From positions 434,001 to 498,000 of the forward strand of contig NZ_JACORT010000002.1 of the NCBI RefSeq assembly GCF_014297465.1: a stretch of DNA of 64,000 nt. Reading direction: 5' to 3'. A model generated the notes under the pieces. The model ran no database searches and was not told the origin of the DNA. It was given only the letters and a program-made list of their open reading frames with translations. A program made the position numbers and the translations under genes. Within the stretch, counting starts at the first letter, position 1. Each line of letters starts with the position of its first letter. This DNA comes from Ramlibacter cellulosilyticus (lineage in GTDB: Bacteria > Pseudomonadota > Gammaproteobacteria > Burkholderiales > Burkholderiaceae_C). Shown piece after piece: positions 25,190 to 37,240 of the stretch.

Positions 25190-27127
25190 ATGAGCACCGC
25201 CGTCGCCGAAGAACCGGTCGCGCCCTCCGCCGCGCATGCGCATCCCAACCAGTTCGCGCTCCTGAAGCAGCGCCGCTTCGCGCCGTTCTTCTGGACGCAG
25301 TTCGCGGGCGCCGCGAACGACAACCTGTTCAAGTTCGCGTTCACCGTGATGGTCACCTACCAGCTGCAGGTGGCCTGGCTGCCGCCGGCGCTGGCGGGGC
25401 TGGTGATCGGCGCTCTCTTCATCCTGCCGTTCCTGCTGTTCTCCGCCACGAGCGGGCAGCTCGCGGACAAGTACGACAAGCGCACGCTGATCCGCTTCGT
25501 GAAGTGGCTGGAGATAGGGATCATGGCGCTGGCGACCGTCGGCTTCTTCGGCGCCAATGTCCCCATCCTGCTCGCGTGCACCTTCCTCATGGGGCTGCAC
25601 TCCACGCTGTTCGGGCCCGTGAAGTTCGCCTACCTGCCGCAGCACCTCGGCGAGCGCGAGCTCACCGGCGGCAACGGCATGGTGGAGATGGGCACCTTCG
25701 TCGCGATCCTGCTGGGCAACGTGGCGGGCGGGCTGATCGTGGCCGTGCCGGAGGTGGGGCCGCACTGGGTCGGCCTGAGCTGCATCGCGCTCGCCGTGGC
25801 GGGCCGGCTGGTCGCGCAGTGGATCCCCGCCTCGCCGTCGACGGACCCGGAACTGCGCATCAACTGGAACCCCTTCACCGAGACCTGGCGCAACCTGAAG
25901 CTGGCGCACGGCAACCTCGTCGTGTTCCGCTCGCTCCTGGGCATCAGCTGGATGTGGTTCTTCGGCGCGGTGTTCCTCAGCCAGTTCCCCAGCTTCGCCA
26001 AGGAGGTGCTGCACGGCAACGAGCAGGTCGCCTCGCTGCTGCTCGTGGTGTTCTCCGTCGGCATCGGCGTGGGCTCGCTGCTGTGCGAGATGCTGTCGCG
26101 CCGGCACGTCGACATCGGCCTGGTGCCGGTGGGTGCGATCGGCATGACCGTGTTCGCGGTCGACCTGTACTTCGCGGCGCGCGGGCTGCCGCCGTCTGCC
26201 ACGCTCACCGTCGCCCAGTTCGTCGCGGTGGCGGCGCACTGGCGGGTGATGGCCGACCTCGCGCTGCTGTCGCTGTTCGCCGGCCTGTACTCGGTGCCCA
26301 TGTACGCGCTGATCCAGCTGCGCGCGCAGCCGACCCACCGCGCGCGCATCATCGCGGCCAACAACATCCTCAACGCGCTGTTCATGATCGCGAGCTCGGT
26401 GATCGCCGGCGCGCTGCTCGGGGCGGGCGCGAGCATCCCGCAGATCTTCCTGCTCACGGGCATCGCCAACGCCCTCGTGGCCGCCTACATCTTCCTGCTC
26501 GTGCCCGAGTACCTGCTGCGCTTCGTTGCCTGGATGGCGACGCACGTGGCATACCGGTTCCGGGTGCACGGCGACGAGCACATCCCGGTCGCGGGACCCG
26601 CGGTGCTGGCCTGCAACCACGTGAGCTTCGTCGACGCCGTGCTGCTGATGGCGGCGAGCCCGCGGCCGATCTACTTCGTGATGGACCACCGCATCTTCCG
26701 CCTGCCGGTGCTCGGCTGGCTGTTCCGCCTCGCGAAGGCGATCCCCGTGGCCCCGCAGAAGGAAGATCCGGCCGTCTACGAAGCCGCCTTCGAGCGTTCC
26801 GTGCAGGTGCTGCGCAATGGTGACCTGCTGCTGATCTTCCCGGAAGGCGGCATCACGCGCGACGGCCAGCTGCAGCCCTTCAAGGGCGGCATCATGAAGA
26901 TCCTGGAGCGCGCCCGGGCCGAGGGCATCGAGCCGCCCGTGGTGCCGATGGCGCTCACCAACCTGTGGGGCTCGTTCTTCAGCCGCATCGAGAAGGACGG
27001 CGCGATGGTGCGGCCGTTCCGGCGCGGCATCTTCAACCGCGTGGGCCTGAACGTCGGCCCGGCGATGCCGGCGCAGCAGGTGCAGCCGGAGTTGCTGCAC
27101 CAGCGGGTCGCGCAGCTGCTCGCGTAA
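25190..27127 (+). CDS. MFS transporter fused to 1-acylglycerol-3-phosphate acyltransferase domain
   Basis: A 645-residue two-domain membrane protein. Residues 20-440 are an LplT-like major facilitator (FAGAANDNLFKFAF, DKYDKRTLIRF). Residues 455-645 are a PlsC acyltransferase with CNHVSFVDAV (NHx4D near residue 476) and FPEGGITRDG. It resembles the lysophospholipid flippase-reacylation system (LplT plus Aas), but the AMP-binding acyl-ACP synthetase domain of Aas is missing. AGAGGAGAAA precedes the ATG at 25190 and gives a good ribosome-binding site. Likely role: import and re-acylation of lysophospholipids. Confidence 0.9.
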   Translation: MSTAVAEEPVAPSAAHAHPNQFALLKQRRFAPFFWTQFAGAANDNLFKFAFTVMVTYQLQVAWLPPALAGLVIGALFILPFLLFSATSGQLADKYDKRTLIRFVKWLEIGIMALATVGFFGANVPILLACTFLMGLHSTLFGPVKFAYLPQHLGERELTGGNGMVEMGTFVAILLGNVAGGLIVAVPEVGPHWVGLSCIALAVAGRLVAQWIPASPSTDPELRINWNPFTETWRNLKLAHGNLVVFRSLLGISWMWFFGAVFLSQFPSFAKEVLHGNEQVASLLLVVFSVGIGVGSLLCEMLSRRHVDIGLVPVGAIGMTVFAVDLYFAARGLPPSATLTVAQFVAVAAHWRVMADLALLSLFAGLYSVPMYALIQLRAQPTHRARIIAANNILNALFMIASSVIAGALLGAGASIPQIFLLTGIANALVAAYIFLLVPEYLLRFVAWMATHVAYRFRVHGDEHIPVAGPAVLACNHVSFVDAVLLMAASPRPIYFVMDHRIFRLPVLGWLFRLAKAIPVAPQKEDPAVYEAAFERSVQVLRNGDLLLIFPEGGITRDGQLQPFKGGIMKILERARAEGIEPPVVPMALTNLWGSFFSRIEKDGAMVRPFRRGIFNRVGLNVGPAMPAQQVQPELLHQRVAQLLA

Positions 27128-27133
27128 GAGGCA

Positions 27134-27248
27134 CGGTGGGGTTCGCTTCGCTCACCTTCGCCGGCTCACGCCGGCCCACCCTACGACGGGGTCGCGCGTA
27201 GGGTGGGGCGGCGACCGCCGCCGCAGGTGAGCGAAGCGAACCCCACCG
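27134..27248. repeat. Nested perfect inverted repeat between convergent genes
   Basis: The outer arms at 27134-27157 and 27225-27248 are exact 24-base reverse complements (CGGTGGGGTTCGCTTCGCTCACCT and its partner is written in that opposite sense). The inner arms CCCACCCTACG (27175-27185) and CGTAGGGTGGG (27197-27207) are also exact. It lies between the MFS-PlsC stop and the tgt stop, so it could act as a two-way terminator; it also looks like a dispersed genomic repeat. Confidence 0.9.
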
Positions 27249-27255
27249 AACGGCG

Positions 27256-29480
<2,225 letters not shown>

Positions 29481-29528
29481 CGCATGAGGGCCGGACGGAC
29501 CCGTTCCAAGGAAGGGCAGAATTGTCCC

Positions 29529-31595
29529 ATGGCCGAGACCAAGGCATTGTCGGAACCCCAGAAAGCCCTGCTGAAGCTCGGTCTCGCCCGCGACATCGAC
29601 CTCGCCCTGCACATCCCCCTGCGCTACGAGGACGAGACCCGCATCGTGCAGCTGCGCGACGCGCGCGAAGGCGACACCGTGCAGATCGAGGCCACGGTCA
29701 CCGAGAGCCAGGTGCAGTACCGGCCGCGCCGCCAGCTGGTGGTGACGGTGGACGACGGCAGCGACACCTGCACGCTGCGCTTCTTCAGCTTCTACCCGTC
29801 GCAGCAGAAGGCGCTCGCGCCCGGCGCGCGCCTGCGCATCCGGGGCGAGCTCAAGGGCGGCTTCCTCGGCCTGCAGATGGTGCACCCGACGTACAAGGCG
29901 GCCGGCGGCGAGCTGCCGGATGCGCTCACGCCGGTGTATTCCACCGTCGCGGGGCTGCCGCAGCCCTGGCTGCGCAAGGCGGTGGCCAGCGGCCTCGCCC
30001 GAGCGGACCTCACGGAAACGATCCCCGCCGACGCGCCGCCGGTCCCCGGCAACGCCACGCGGTGGAGCCTGCGCCAGGCCTTGCAGTTCCTGCACCATCC
30101 CACCCCGGAGACGCCGCTCGCCGCGCTGGAGGACCGCACGCACCCGGCCTGGCTGCGCCTGAAGGCGGAGGAGCTCGTCGCGCAGCAGCTGTCGCAGGTG
30201 GAGAGCCGGCGCGAGCACGACGCGCTGCAGGCCCCCGCGCTGCATCCGAAACCCGGAGGGCTGCACGAGCAGCTGCTCGCGGCGCTGCCGTTCCAGCTCA
30301 CGGGCGCGCAGCGGCGCGTGAGCGAGGAGATCGCGCGGAACATGGCGCGCGGCCGGCCCATGCACCGCCTGCTGCAGGGCGACGTCGGGTCGGGCAAGAC
30401 CATCGTCGCGGCGCTGGCGGCGGCGATCGCGATCGACGCGGGCTGGCAATGCGCATTGATGGCGCCGACGGAAATCCTCGCGGAGCAGCACTTCCGCAAG
30501 CTGATCGGCTGGCTGGAGCCCTTGCTCGCCCCGCGCGGCCAGCGCGTCGCGTGGCTCACCGGCAGCCAGCGGAAGAAGGAGCGCGGCGAGATGCTGCAAC
30601 TGGTGGCGAGCGGCGAGGCGGCGCTGGTGGTGGGCACGCATGCCGTGATCCAGGAGCAGGTGCAGTTCAAGGCGCTCGCGCTGGCCGTCATCGACGAACA
30701 GCACCGGTTCGGCGTGGCGCAGCGGCTCGCCTTGCGCGGCAAGATGAAGGAAAGCGGTGGCGAACCGCATCTCTTGATGATGTCGGCGACGCCCATCCCC
30801 CGCACGCTCGCGATGAGCTACTACGCGGACCTCGACGTCTCCACCATCGACGAACTCCCGCCCGGCCGCACGCCCGTGGTCACCAAGCTGATCTCCGACA
30901 GCCGGCGCGACGAGGTGGTCGAGCGCATCCGCGGCCAGCTCGCGGAGGGCCGGCAGGTGTACTGGGTCTGTCCGCTGATCGAGGAAAGCGAGACGCTGGA
31001 CCTCACGAACGCCACCGAGACGCACGCGGAACTGAGCGCCGCCCTGCCCGGCGTGCTGGTCGGCCTGCTGCATTCGCGCATGCCGGTGCCGGAGAAGAAG
31101 GCCGTGATGTCGCTCTTCACCGGCGGGCAGATGGGCGTGCTGGTCTCCACCACCGTGATCGAGGTCGGCGTGGACGTGCCCAATGCGTCGCTGATGGTCA
31201 TCGAGCACGCGGAGCGCTTCGGCCTCTCGCAGCTGCACCAGCTGCGCGGCCGCGTGGGCCGCGGGGCGGCCGCTTCGGCCTGCGTGCTGCTCTACTCCGC
31301 CGGCGACAGCGGCCGCGTGGGCGACACGGCGAAGGCCCGCCTGAAGGCGATGGCAGAGACGAGCGACGGCTTCGAGATCGCCCGCCGCGACCTGGAGATC
31401 CGCGGGCCGGGCGAGTTCCTGGGCGCGCGCCAGTCCGGTGCGCCCCTGCTGCGCTTTGCCGACCTCACGACCGACACCGCCTTGCTGGAATGGGCGCGCG
31501 AGGTCGCACCGCTCATGCTGGACCGGCATCCGACCCTCGCGGCGCAACACGTGACCCGGTGGTTGGGTGGAAAATCGGAATACCTGAAGGCGTAG
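29529..31595 (+). CDS. recG: ATP-dependent DNA helicase RecG
   Basis: A 688-residue superfamily 2 helicase that remodels stalled replication forks and recombination intermediates. The N-terminal OB wedge domain (about 60-150) precedes the helicase core with Walker A GDVGSGKT (about 286), motif II DEQHR, motif [15 protein letters not shown], and the C-terminal QLRGRVGRG motif VI region. Its length is typical of RecG. It is divergent from queA and followed by oxyR. Confidence 0.98.
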   Translation: MAETKALSEPQKALLKLGLARDIDLALHIPLRYEDETRIVQLRDAREGDTVQIEATVTESQVQYRPRRQLVVTVDDGSDTCTLRFFSFYPSQQKALAPGARLRIRGELKGGFLGLQMVHPTYKAAGGELPDALTPVYSTVAGLPQPWLRKAVASGLARADLTETIPADAPPVPGNATRWSLRQALQFLHHPTPETPLAALEDRTHPAWLRLKAEELVAQQLSQVESRREHDALQAPALHPKPGGLHEQLLAALPFQLTGAQRRVSEEIARNMARGRPMHRLLQGDVGSGKTIVAALAAAIAIDAGWQCALMAPTEILAEQHFRKLIGWLEPLLAPRGQRVAWLTGSQRKKERGEMLQLVASGEAALVVGTHAVIQEQVQFKALALAVIDEQHRFGVAQRLALRGKMKESGGEPHLLMMSATPIPRTLAMSYYADLDVSTIDELPPGRTPVVTKLISDSRRDEVVERIRGQLAEGRQVYWVCPLIEESETLDLTNATETHAELSAALPGVLVGLLHSRMPVPEKKAVMSLFTGGQMGVLVSTTVIEVGVDVPNASLMVIEHAERFGLSQLHQLRGRVGRGAAASACVLLYSAGDSGRVGDTAKARLKAMAETSDGFEIARRDLEIRGPGEFLGARQSGAPLLRFADLTTDTALLEWAREVAPLMLDRHPTLAAQHVTRWLGGKSEYLKA

Positions 31596-31610
31596 AAGAA
31601 CCAGTGACCC

Positions 31611-31636
31611 GGGGACAGGCCTTCAGCTCTGTCCCC
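31611..31636. repeat. Short hairpin between recG and oxyR
   Basis: GGGGACAG (31611-31618) and CTGTCCCC (31629-31636) form an 8-base-pair stem with a 10-base loop in the 47-base gap, ending 6 bases before the oxyR ATG. No U-tract follows. It may slow recG read-through, or mask or structure the oxyR translation start. Confidence 0.6.
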
Positions 31637-31642
31637 TCAAAT

Positions 31643-32596
31643 ATGACGCTGACCGAACTCAAATACATCGTCGCCGTCGCGCGCGAGAAGCACTTCGGCC
31701 GCGCCGCGGAGGCCTGCTTCGTGTCGCAGCCGACGCTGTCGGTCGCGATCAAGAAGCTCGAGGATGAGCTGGAAGTCAAGCTGTTCGAACGGAGCGCCAA
31801 CGAGGTTTCGGTTACGCCCCTCGGCGAGGAGATCGTCCGGCAGGCACAGAGCGTGCTGGAGCAGGCCGCGGCGATCAAGGAGATCGCCAAGCGCGGCAAG
31901 GACCCGCTGGCCGGCCCGCTGCGCCTGGGCGTCATCTACACGATCGGCCCCTACCTGCTGCCCGACCTGGTCCGCCAGGCGATCGCCCGCACGCCGCAGA
32001 TGCCGCTGATGCTGCAGGAGAACTTCACGGTGAAACTGCTGGAGATGCTGCGCACCGGCGAGATCGACTGCGCCATCATGGCCGAGCCTTTCCCCGACAC
32101 CGGGCTGGCGATCGCGCCGCTCTACGACGAGCCCTTCCTGGCCGCGGTGCCCAGCAACCATCCGCTGGCCGAGCGCAAGACGATCACCGCCGAGGAACTG
32201 AAGCAGGAGACCATGCTGCTCCTCGGCACCGGCCACTGCTTTCGCGACCACGTGCTGGAGGTGTGCCCGGAGTTCGCGCGCTTCTCCAGCGACGCCGAAG
32301 GCATCCGCAAGAGCTTCGAAGGCTCCTCGCTGGAGACCATCAAGCACATGGTGGCCGCGGGCATGGGCGTGACGCTCGTGCCGCGGCTGTCCGTCCCGAA
32401 GGAGGCCTTCGCCGCCAAGCCCAAGCGGCGCAGCGACGACCAGGCCTTCGTCCGCTACATCCCCTTCGAGGGCGACCCGCCGAGCCGCCGCGTGGTGCTG
32501 GCCTGGCGGCGCAGCTTCACGCGCTACGAGGCGATCGCCGCCCTGCGCAATGCCATCTACGCCTGCGAGCTGCCGGGCGTGAAGAGACTTTCATGA
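31643..32596 (+). CDS. oxyR: LysR-type hydrogen peroxide regulator OxyR
   Basis: A 317-residue LysR-type regulator. The HTH is at 18-40 (FGRAAEACFVSQPTLSVAIKKLE), followed by the two-lobe effector domain. The redox pair is clear: LGTGHCFRDHVLEVC places cysteines at 199 and 208, the same numbers as the peroxide-sensing pair of E. coli OxyR. It is expected to activate peroxide-defence genes. The stop overlaps the DyP peroxidase start by four bases (ATGA), so sensor and peroxidase are one transcription unit. Confidence 0.95.
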   Translation: MTLTELKYIVAVAREKHFGRAAEACFVSQPTLSVAIKKLEDELEVKLFERSANEVSVTPLGEEIVRQAQSVLEQAAAIKEIAKRGKDPLAGPLRLGVIYTIGPYLLPDLVRQAIARTPQMPLMLQENFTVKLLEMLRTGEIDCAIMAEPFPDTGLAIAPLYDEPFLAAVPSNHPLAERKTITAEELKQETMLLLGTGHCFRDHVLEVCPEFARFSSDAEGIRKSFEGSSLETIKHMVAAGMGVTLVPRLSVPKEAFAAKPKRRSDDQAFVRYIPFEGDPPSRRVVLAWRRSFTRYEAIAALRNAIYACELPGVKRLS

Positions 32597-33537
32597 GAGA
32601 AGCAAGCACCACACCGATCGAGAAACCCTACCAGCCCGGGATCTTCGAAGGCATCCCGCCCGTTGCCCGCTACGTCTGGTTCCAGCTCGCCGACAAGTCG
32701 GTCGACGAGGCCGCGATCAAGGAAGCGCTCACGCGCGTCACGCCGCTGGTGAACGGCAGCGATGTCGTGATCGGCCTGGGCCCTTCGCTCGTGAAGGCAC
32801 TGGGCGCCGACATCCCCAACCTGCACGAGTACCCCGACTTCTCGCGCGGCGAGCTCAAGGTGCCGGTGACGCCGGGTACGCTGTGGTGCTGGCTGCGCGG
32901 CTCCGACCTCGGCGACCTGCTGCACGTCACGCGCAAGGTGCAGAAGGCGCTGGCGCCGGCCTTTACCGTGCGGCACGTGGTGGACGGCTTCCGCCATTCC
33001 TGGAAGGAAGGCGGGCACGGCCACGACCTCACCGGCTTCGAGGACGGCACCGAGAACCCGGTGGGCGAAGCGGCGGAAGAGGCCGCCTTCGCGCACGGGC
33101 TCGGCGAAGGCATCGACGGCTCCAGCTACGTCGCCGTGCAGCAGTGGGTGCACGACCTCGACGCGTTCGAGGCGCTGGGGGACGAGGCGCGCGACCACCA
33201 CATCGGCCGGCGCCTGTCGGACAACGAGGAGATCGAGGACGCGCCCGAGACCGCGCACGTCAAGCGCACGGCGCAGGAAAGCTTCGATCCCGAGGCTTTC
33301 GTGCTGCGCCGCTCGATGCCCTGGATGGCGAGCATGAAGGCGGGGCTGATGTTCGTGGCCTTCGGCAAGTCGCACCAGGCCTTCGAGCAGCAGATGCGGC
33401 GCATGGCGGGCCATGACGACGGCATCGTCGATGCGATGTTCAAGATCTCCAGCCCCGTGACCGGTGCCTACTTCTGGTGCCCGCCCATGCGCGAAGGCCG
33501 GCTGGACCTGCGCCGCCTCGGGCTGGGCGTGTCCTGA
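32593..33537 (+). CDS. Dyp-type heme peroxidase
   Basis: A 314-residue dye-decolourising peroxidase. The family GxxDG motif is [11 protein letters not shown] (about residues 153-163), with the distal Asp in FEDG, and the proximal heme His is probably the one in [18 protein letters not shown] region around 215. Class B-like length, with no signal peptide, indicates a cytosolic enzyme. It is coupled to oxyR, which makes hydrogen peroxide-induced expression and detoxification the likely role. Confidence 0.92.
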   Translation: MREASTTPIEKPYQPGIFEGIPPVARYVWFQLADKSVDEAAIKEALTRVTPLVNGSDVVIGLGPSLVKALGADIPNLHEYPDFSRGELKVPVTPGTLWCWLRGSDLGDLLHVTRKVQKALAPAFTVRHVVDGFRHSWKEGGHGHDLTGFEDGTENPVGEAAEEAAFAHGLGEGIDGSSYVAVQQWVHDLDAFEALGDEARDHHIGRRLSDNEEIEDAPETAHVKRTAQESFDPEAFVLRRSMPWMASMKAGLMFVAFGKSHQAFEQQMRRMAGHDDGIVDAMFKISSPVTGAYFWCPPMREGRLDLRRLGLGVS

Positions 33538-33539
33538 CG

Positions 33540-34397
33540 GTGGACGGCAAGCTGCGGCTCTACCTCGACCTCATTCGCTGGGACCGCCCGGCGGGCTGGC
33601 TGCTGCTGCTGTGGCCGTCGCTCGCGGCGCTGTGGATCGCGGCCGGCGGCTTCCCCGGCTGGCATCTCGTCGTGGTGTTCACGCTGGGCACGATCCTGAT
33701 GCGCAGCGCCGGCTGCTGCGTCAACGACGTGGCCGACCGCGAGTTCGACCGGCACGTGAAGCGCACCGCGCAGCGGCCGGTGACGACCGGAGCGGTGTCG
33801 GTGCGCGAGGCGCTCGTGCTCGGCGCGGTGCTCGCGCTGGCGGCGTTCGCACTGGTGCTCACGACCAACGCTGCCACCATCGCCTGGTCCTTCGCCGCGC
33901 TGGCGATCTCCATCGCCTACCCGTACGCCAAGCGCTACGTGTCCATGCCGCAGGCCGTGCTGGGCGTGGCCTTCAGCTTCGGCATCCCGATGGCGTTCGC
34001 GGCCGTGCGCGGCGAGGTGCCGCTGCTCGCCTGGGTGCTGCTCCTCGGCAACCTGTTCTGGGTGCTCGCCTACGACACCGAGTACGCGATGGTGGACCGC
34101 GACGACGACCTGCGCATCGGCATCAAGACGTCCGCCATCACGCTGGGCCGCGCCGACGTCGCCGTCATCATGGCCTGCTACGTGGCCACCCTGTTCGTCT
34201 GGGCGGTGGTGATGGTGGGCCGCATCCCCGCCGCCGTCGTCCTGCTCACGCTGGCCGCCGCCGGCGCGCAGGCGGCCTGGCACTACACGCTGATCCGCGG
34301 CCGCAGCCGTGAAGGATGCTTCCGTGCCTTCCGCCTGAACCACTGGTTCGGCTTCGCCGTGTTCGCGGGGACGGTGGCGGGCTACGCGCTCGCCTGA
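33540..34397 (+). CDS. ubiA: 4-hydroxybenzoate octaprenyltransferase
   Basis: A 285-residue polytopic membrane enzyme that attaches the polyprenyl tail to 4-hydroxybenzoate in ubiquinone synthesis. Signatures are [20 protein letters not shown] at the start, the first Asp-rich motif [15 protein letters not shown] (about 60-74) and the second [19 protein letters not shown] (about 180-198). I chose the GTG at 33540, three bases after the DyP stop, because it gives the family length; a longer in-frame ATG at 33477 lies within the peroxidase gene. Its 3-prime end overlaps the convergent FkbM gene by 16 bases. Confidence 0.94.
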   Translation: MDGKLRLYLDLIRWDRPAGWLLLLWPSLAALWIAAGGFPGWHLVVVFTLGTILMRSAGCCVNDVADREFDRHVKRTAQRPVTTGAVSVREALVLGAVLALAAFALVLTTNAATIAWSFAALAISIAYPYAKRYVSMPQAVLGVAFSFGIPMAFAAVRGEVPLLAWVLLLGNLFWVLAYDTEYAMVDRDDDLRIGIKTSAITLGRADVAVIMACYVATLFVWAVVMVGRIPAAVVLLTLAAAGAQAAWHYTLIRGRSREGCFRAFRLNHWFGFAVFAGTVAGYALA

Positions 34398-35197
34398 AGC
34401 GGCGGGCCGCGGAACTCGTTGGCGCAGGGGTCGCTGGCGTGGAAGGCCAGCACGTTCATGCCGGCCTGCAGGAACTTCCCGTAGCCGGCGTCCCGCAGGA
34501 TGGCCAGCAGCCCCGCCTTGTCCGACTTGATGAATTCGGCCAGGACCACCGGCTTGCACCGCTCGAGGGTGGCGCGGGCCCCGCGGAGGACCTCGATCTC
34601 CATCCCTTCGACGTCGAGCTTCAGCAGGTCGAGCCGCTCCAGCGCGAGCGAGTCCACGCTGACCATGGGCGTGCGCACCAGGTCCTCGTGGTCGTACGAG
34701 ACCTGCTGGCCGATGTACTCCGTCTTGCCGAGGCGGCGCAGTTCCAGGCTGCCGAAGCTGCCCGGGCGCAGGTAGTCCGGCTCGGGGATGTCGATGGAGC
34801 CTTCGCCTCCGCCCAGCGCGCACCAGCGGGCCGAGGCGTTCCAGCAGTTGTTGAGGGCGATGTTGCCGGCGAGGGCGTAGAACACGTACTCCTGCGCCTC
34901 GAACGACAGGACGCGGCCCCAGCCGAACATGTGCCGTGCCCACTCGATGGTGTGGACGCCGATGTTGGCGCCCCCGTCGAGCGCGACCAGGCCGTCGCCG
35001 AAGTGCCGCCTGCGCACGTCGAGGATTTCCAGCACGCCGGCCACTTCGTCCGGATCGAAGGCGCTCTGGTCGAGCAATTCGAAGCCGACGCCGAACGACT
35101 TTCCGCCGCCGCCCGAATGGTCGTTGCGGTTGACGATCATGCTGCCGTGGTTGGTCGCGGCGAGCACGTAGGCGATGGGGCGGGGTGGGAAGGCCAT
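34382..35197 (-). CDS. FkbM family methyltransferase
   Basis: A 271-residue SAM-dependent methyltransferase. The SAM-binding motif is [20 protein letters not shown] (about residue 70), and the second family motif is [19 protein letters not shown] (about 190). FkbM proteins O-methylate sugars or small molecules. No polysaccharide cluster is adjacent, so the acceptor is unknown. It lies 14 bases downstream of the proC stop on the same strand and may be its distal operon member. Confidence 0.9.
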   Translation of the reverse strand: MAFPPRPIAYVLAATNHGSMIVNRNDHSGGGGKSFGVGFELLDQSAFDPDEVAGVLEILDVRRRHFGDGLVALDGGANIGVHTIEWARHMFGWGRVLSFEAQEYVFYALAGNIALNNCWNASARWCALGGGEGSIDIPEPDYLRPGSFGSLELRRLGKTEYIGQQVSYDHEDLVRTPMVSVDSLALERLDLLKLDVEGMEIEVLRGARATLERCKPVVLAEFIKSDKAGLLAILRDAGYGKFLQAGMNVLAFHASDPCANEFRGPPLQASA

Positions 35198-35211
35198 CCC
35201 GCCATCGTAGA

Positions 35212-36033
35212 TCAGCGCCCGAACTCGTCCCCGAGTTCGTCGGCCCGGCGCGCCGCGGCGTGCAGCGCGCGGATGAAGGCCGCCTTCACGCTGTCGCTTT
35301 CCAGCGACGTGAGGGCTGCGTACGTGGTGCCGCCCTTGGAGGTCACGCGCTCGCGCAGCACGTGCAGCGGGTCCGGCGACGCACGCGCCAGCTCCGACGC
35401 GCCGGCGAACGTCGCGATGGCGAGGCGGCGCGCCTGTTCGGGCGCGAGCCCCATCTCGGCACCCGCCTGCGTCATGGCTTCCAGGAAATAGAACACGTAG
35501 GCGGGGCCGGAGCCGGAAAGCGCCGTCACCGCGTCCAGGTGCTTCTCCTGCTCGACCCAGAGCGATTCGCCCGTGGTGGCGATCACCTGCTCGACGCGCT
35601 GGCGGTCCGCCTCGGTGGCGGCGGAGCGCGCGTACAAGGCGGTCATGCCCTTTCCGACGAGCGCCGGCGTGTTGGGCATGGAGCGCACGATGCGCTCGGT
35701 GCCCAGCCAGCGCGCGATGCTGTCGGAGCGGATGCCCGCGGCGACGCTGAGGTGCAGCGCCTGCTGCACGTGCGGCCGGGCCTGCGCCGCCGCCTCCTTG
35801 AAGGTCTGCGGCTTGACGGCCCACACGACGAGGTCCGCGTCCGCCAGCGCGGGGCCGGCCTGGTCCTGCGCATCGACGCCGAACTGCTGCTTCAGCCGCG
35901 TGCGCGCTTCGGCGAAAGGCTCCACCACCGCCACCTGCGCGGGCGGCAGGCCCTGGCGGACGAGGCCGCCGATGATGGCGCTGGCCATGTTGCCGCCGCC
36001 GATGAAGGCGATGCGTGCGTCGGTGTCGTTCAT
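35212..36033 (-). CDS. proC: Pyrroline-5-carboxylate reductase
   Basis: A 273-residue cytosolic enzyme that makes L-proline from pyrroline-5-carboxylate with NAD(P)H. Motifs are FIGGGNMASAIIGGL at the N-terminus, WAVKPQ, SMPNTPALVGKGMTALY, and the C-terminal catalytic block ALSGSGPAYVFYFLEAM. Its start overlaps the stop of the upstream esterase-like lipoprotein gene by four bases. Confidence 0.98.
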   Translation of the reverse strand: MNDTDARIAFIGGGNMASAIIGGLVRQGLPPAQVAVVEPFAEARTRLKQQFGVDAQDQAGPALADADLVVWAVKPQTFKEAAAQARPHVQQALHLSVAAGIRSDSIARWLGTERIVRSMPNTPALVGKGMTALYARSAATEADRQRVEQVIATTGESLWVEQEKHLDAVTALSGSGPAYVFYFLEAMTQAGAEMGLAPEQARRLAIATFAGASELARASPDPLHVLRERVTSKGGTTYAALTSLESDSVKAAFIRALHAAARRADELGDEFGR

Positions 36034-37187
36034 GTCGGCTCCAGGTAATCGAAGGCGGCGAACTGGGTGACCTGCCGCGAGCTGAAATTGTCGTCGCTCA
36101 CGACCACCAGGCTGCGGTGTCCGTTGCGCAGGCGCGGTCCCCAGCACATGCCCTCGGTGTTGTCCAGGCGGGACAGGCCCAGGGTGGCGAAGTCCGCGAC
36201 CAGGCGCTTGGCGGCGGGGCGGTAGTCGCCTTCGCGCAGGCGCTCCTGCGCCAGGGTGTCGCTGGCCGCGGAAGTGTCGATCTCGTAGAGGCGCAGCGAC
36301 GTGCCGAAGCCGAACACGAAGGCGCGCTCGAGCACCAGCATCCGCTGCGCGTCCACCATCAGGATCTCGGCCACGCCGTTGTCCACGGGCGCGCCCGGGA
36401 TCGTGGGCGCGCGCGGCACCGCGTCGGGCAGGTATGCCACCTGGCGCACGGCGCGCCCGCTCGCCACGTCGTAGGCCGTGAAGCGGCACGGGCCGCCCGG
36501 GCGGCCGACGCCCGGCTCGGGGCCGTCCTGCTGCAGGGCGTTCTCCATCGACACCCACGCGGTGCGTGCGTCCGGCGTCAGCGCAACGCCCTCGAAGGTC
36601 AGGTTGTTGCGCGACCCGCTGCCGGGACGTTGCGCGAAGCGGAACATCGGCGGCACGGCGAAATTGCGGACGTAGGTGCCGTCCAGGCGCGACTCGCGCA
36701 CGGTCGGCGGCTGGTCCGCGCGGAAGTCGCCCTCGCTGGTCCAGAGCACGCCGCGTGCACCGGGCAGCAGGCGCATGCCTTCCGGGTCGACGACTTCGCC
36801 GCGCGTGTCGCGGCGCGGGAAGGGCTTGCCGTCCGCCTGTCGCAGCGTGACCACGTCGGCCACTTCGACGGCGAGGCCGCCGTCTCGCACGTCCACGCGC
36901 AGGGTGTAGAAGCGCGCCGGCTGCAACTCGGAGCGGTCGTCGCTGAGCGCGACCCACGTTCCGGTGGCGGGATCGTGGTCGATGGCGGAGAGCCCGCCGA
37001 CGGTCGTGCCCTCGAACGCGAGGCCGTGCGGCAACGTGGTTTCGCCGAGCAGCCGCAGCTGCGAAGCGCCAGCCGCGGAAGGCGTCGATGGCGCGCGCGT
37101 CGCGCAGCCGACGGCCGCGAGCGCCAGGGCGGAAGCAGCGCCGCGCAGGAACACGCGGCGACCGGGAGAAGCATGCGGAAACACCAT
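36030..37187 (-). CDS. Tat-exported esterase-like phytase-family lipoprotein
   Basis: A 385-residue protein. The signal [21 protein letters not shown] combines a twin-Arg motif with a lipobox Cys (about residue 28), suggesting Tat export of a folded lipoprotein. The rest is an esterase-like activity of phytase domain ([44 protein letters not shown]), a beta-propeller-like fold. Substrate is unknown, perhaps a phosphate ester. It overlaps proC by four bases and is divergent from glpK, 53 bases away. Confidence 0.87.
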   Translation of the reverse strand: MVFPHASPGRRVFLRGAASALALAAVGCATRAPSTPSAAGASQLRLLGETTLPHGLAFEGTTVGGLSAIDHDPATGTWVALSDDRSELQPARFYTLRVDVRDGGLAVEVADVVTLRQADGKPFPRRDTRGEVVDPEGMRLLPGARGVLWTSEGDFRADQPPTVRESRLDGTYVRNFAVPPMFRFAQRPGSGSRNNLTFEGVALTPDARTAWVSMENALQQDGPEPGVGRPGGPCRFTAYDVASGRAVRQVAYLPDAVPRAPTIPGAPVDNGVAEILMVDAQRMLVLERAFVFGFGTSLRLYEIDTSAASDTLAQERLREGDYRPAAKRLVADFATLGLSRLDNTEGMCWGPRLRNGHRSLVVVSDDNFSSRQVTQFAAFDYLEPT

Positions 37188-37240
37188 GGGAGCGGCAGTC
37201 TAGTCCCTCGCACCCCACGGTTGGGTTACGCTGCGCCCCC

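Noticed and set aside
33477-33539. Longer UbiA starting at 33477
   Set aside because: It would overlap the DyP gene by 61 bases and add a Pro/Arg/Ala-rich stretch absent from the family; GTG 33540 gives the normal length.
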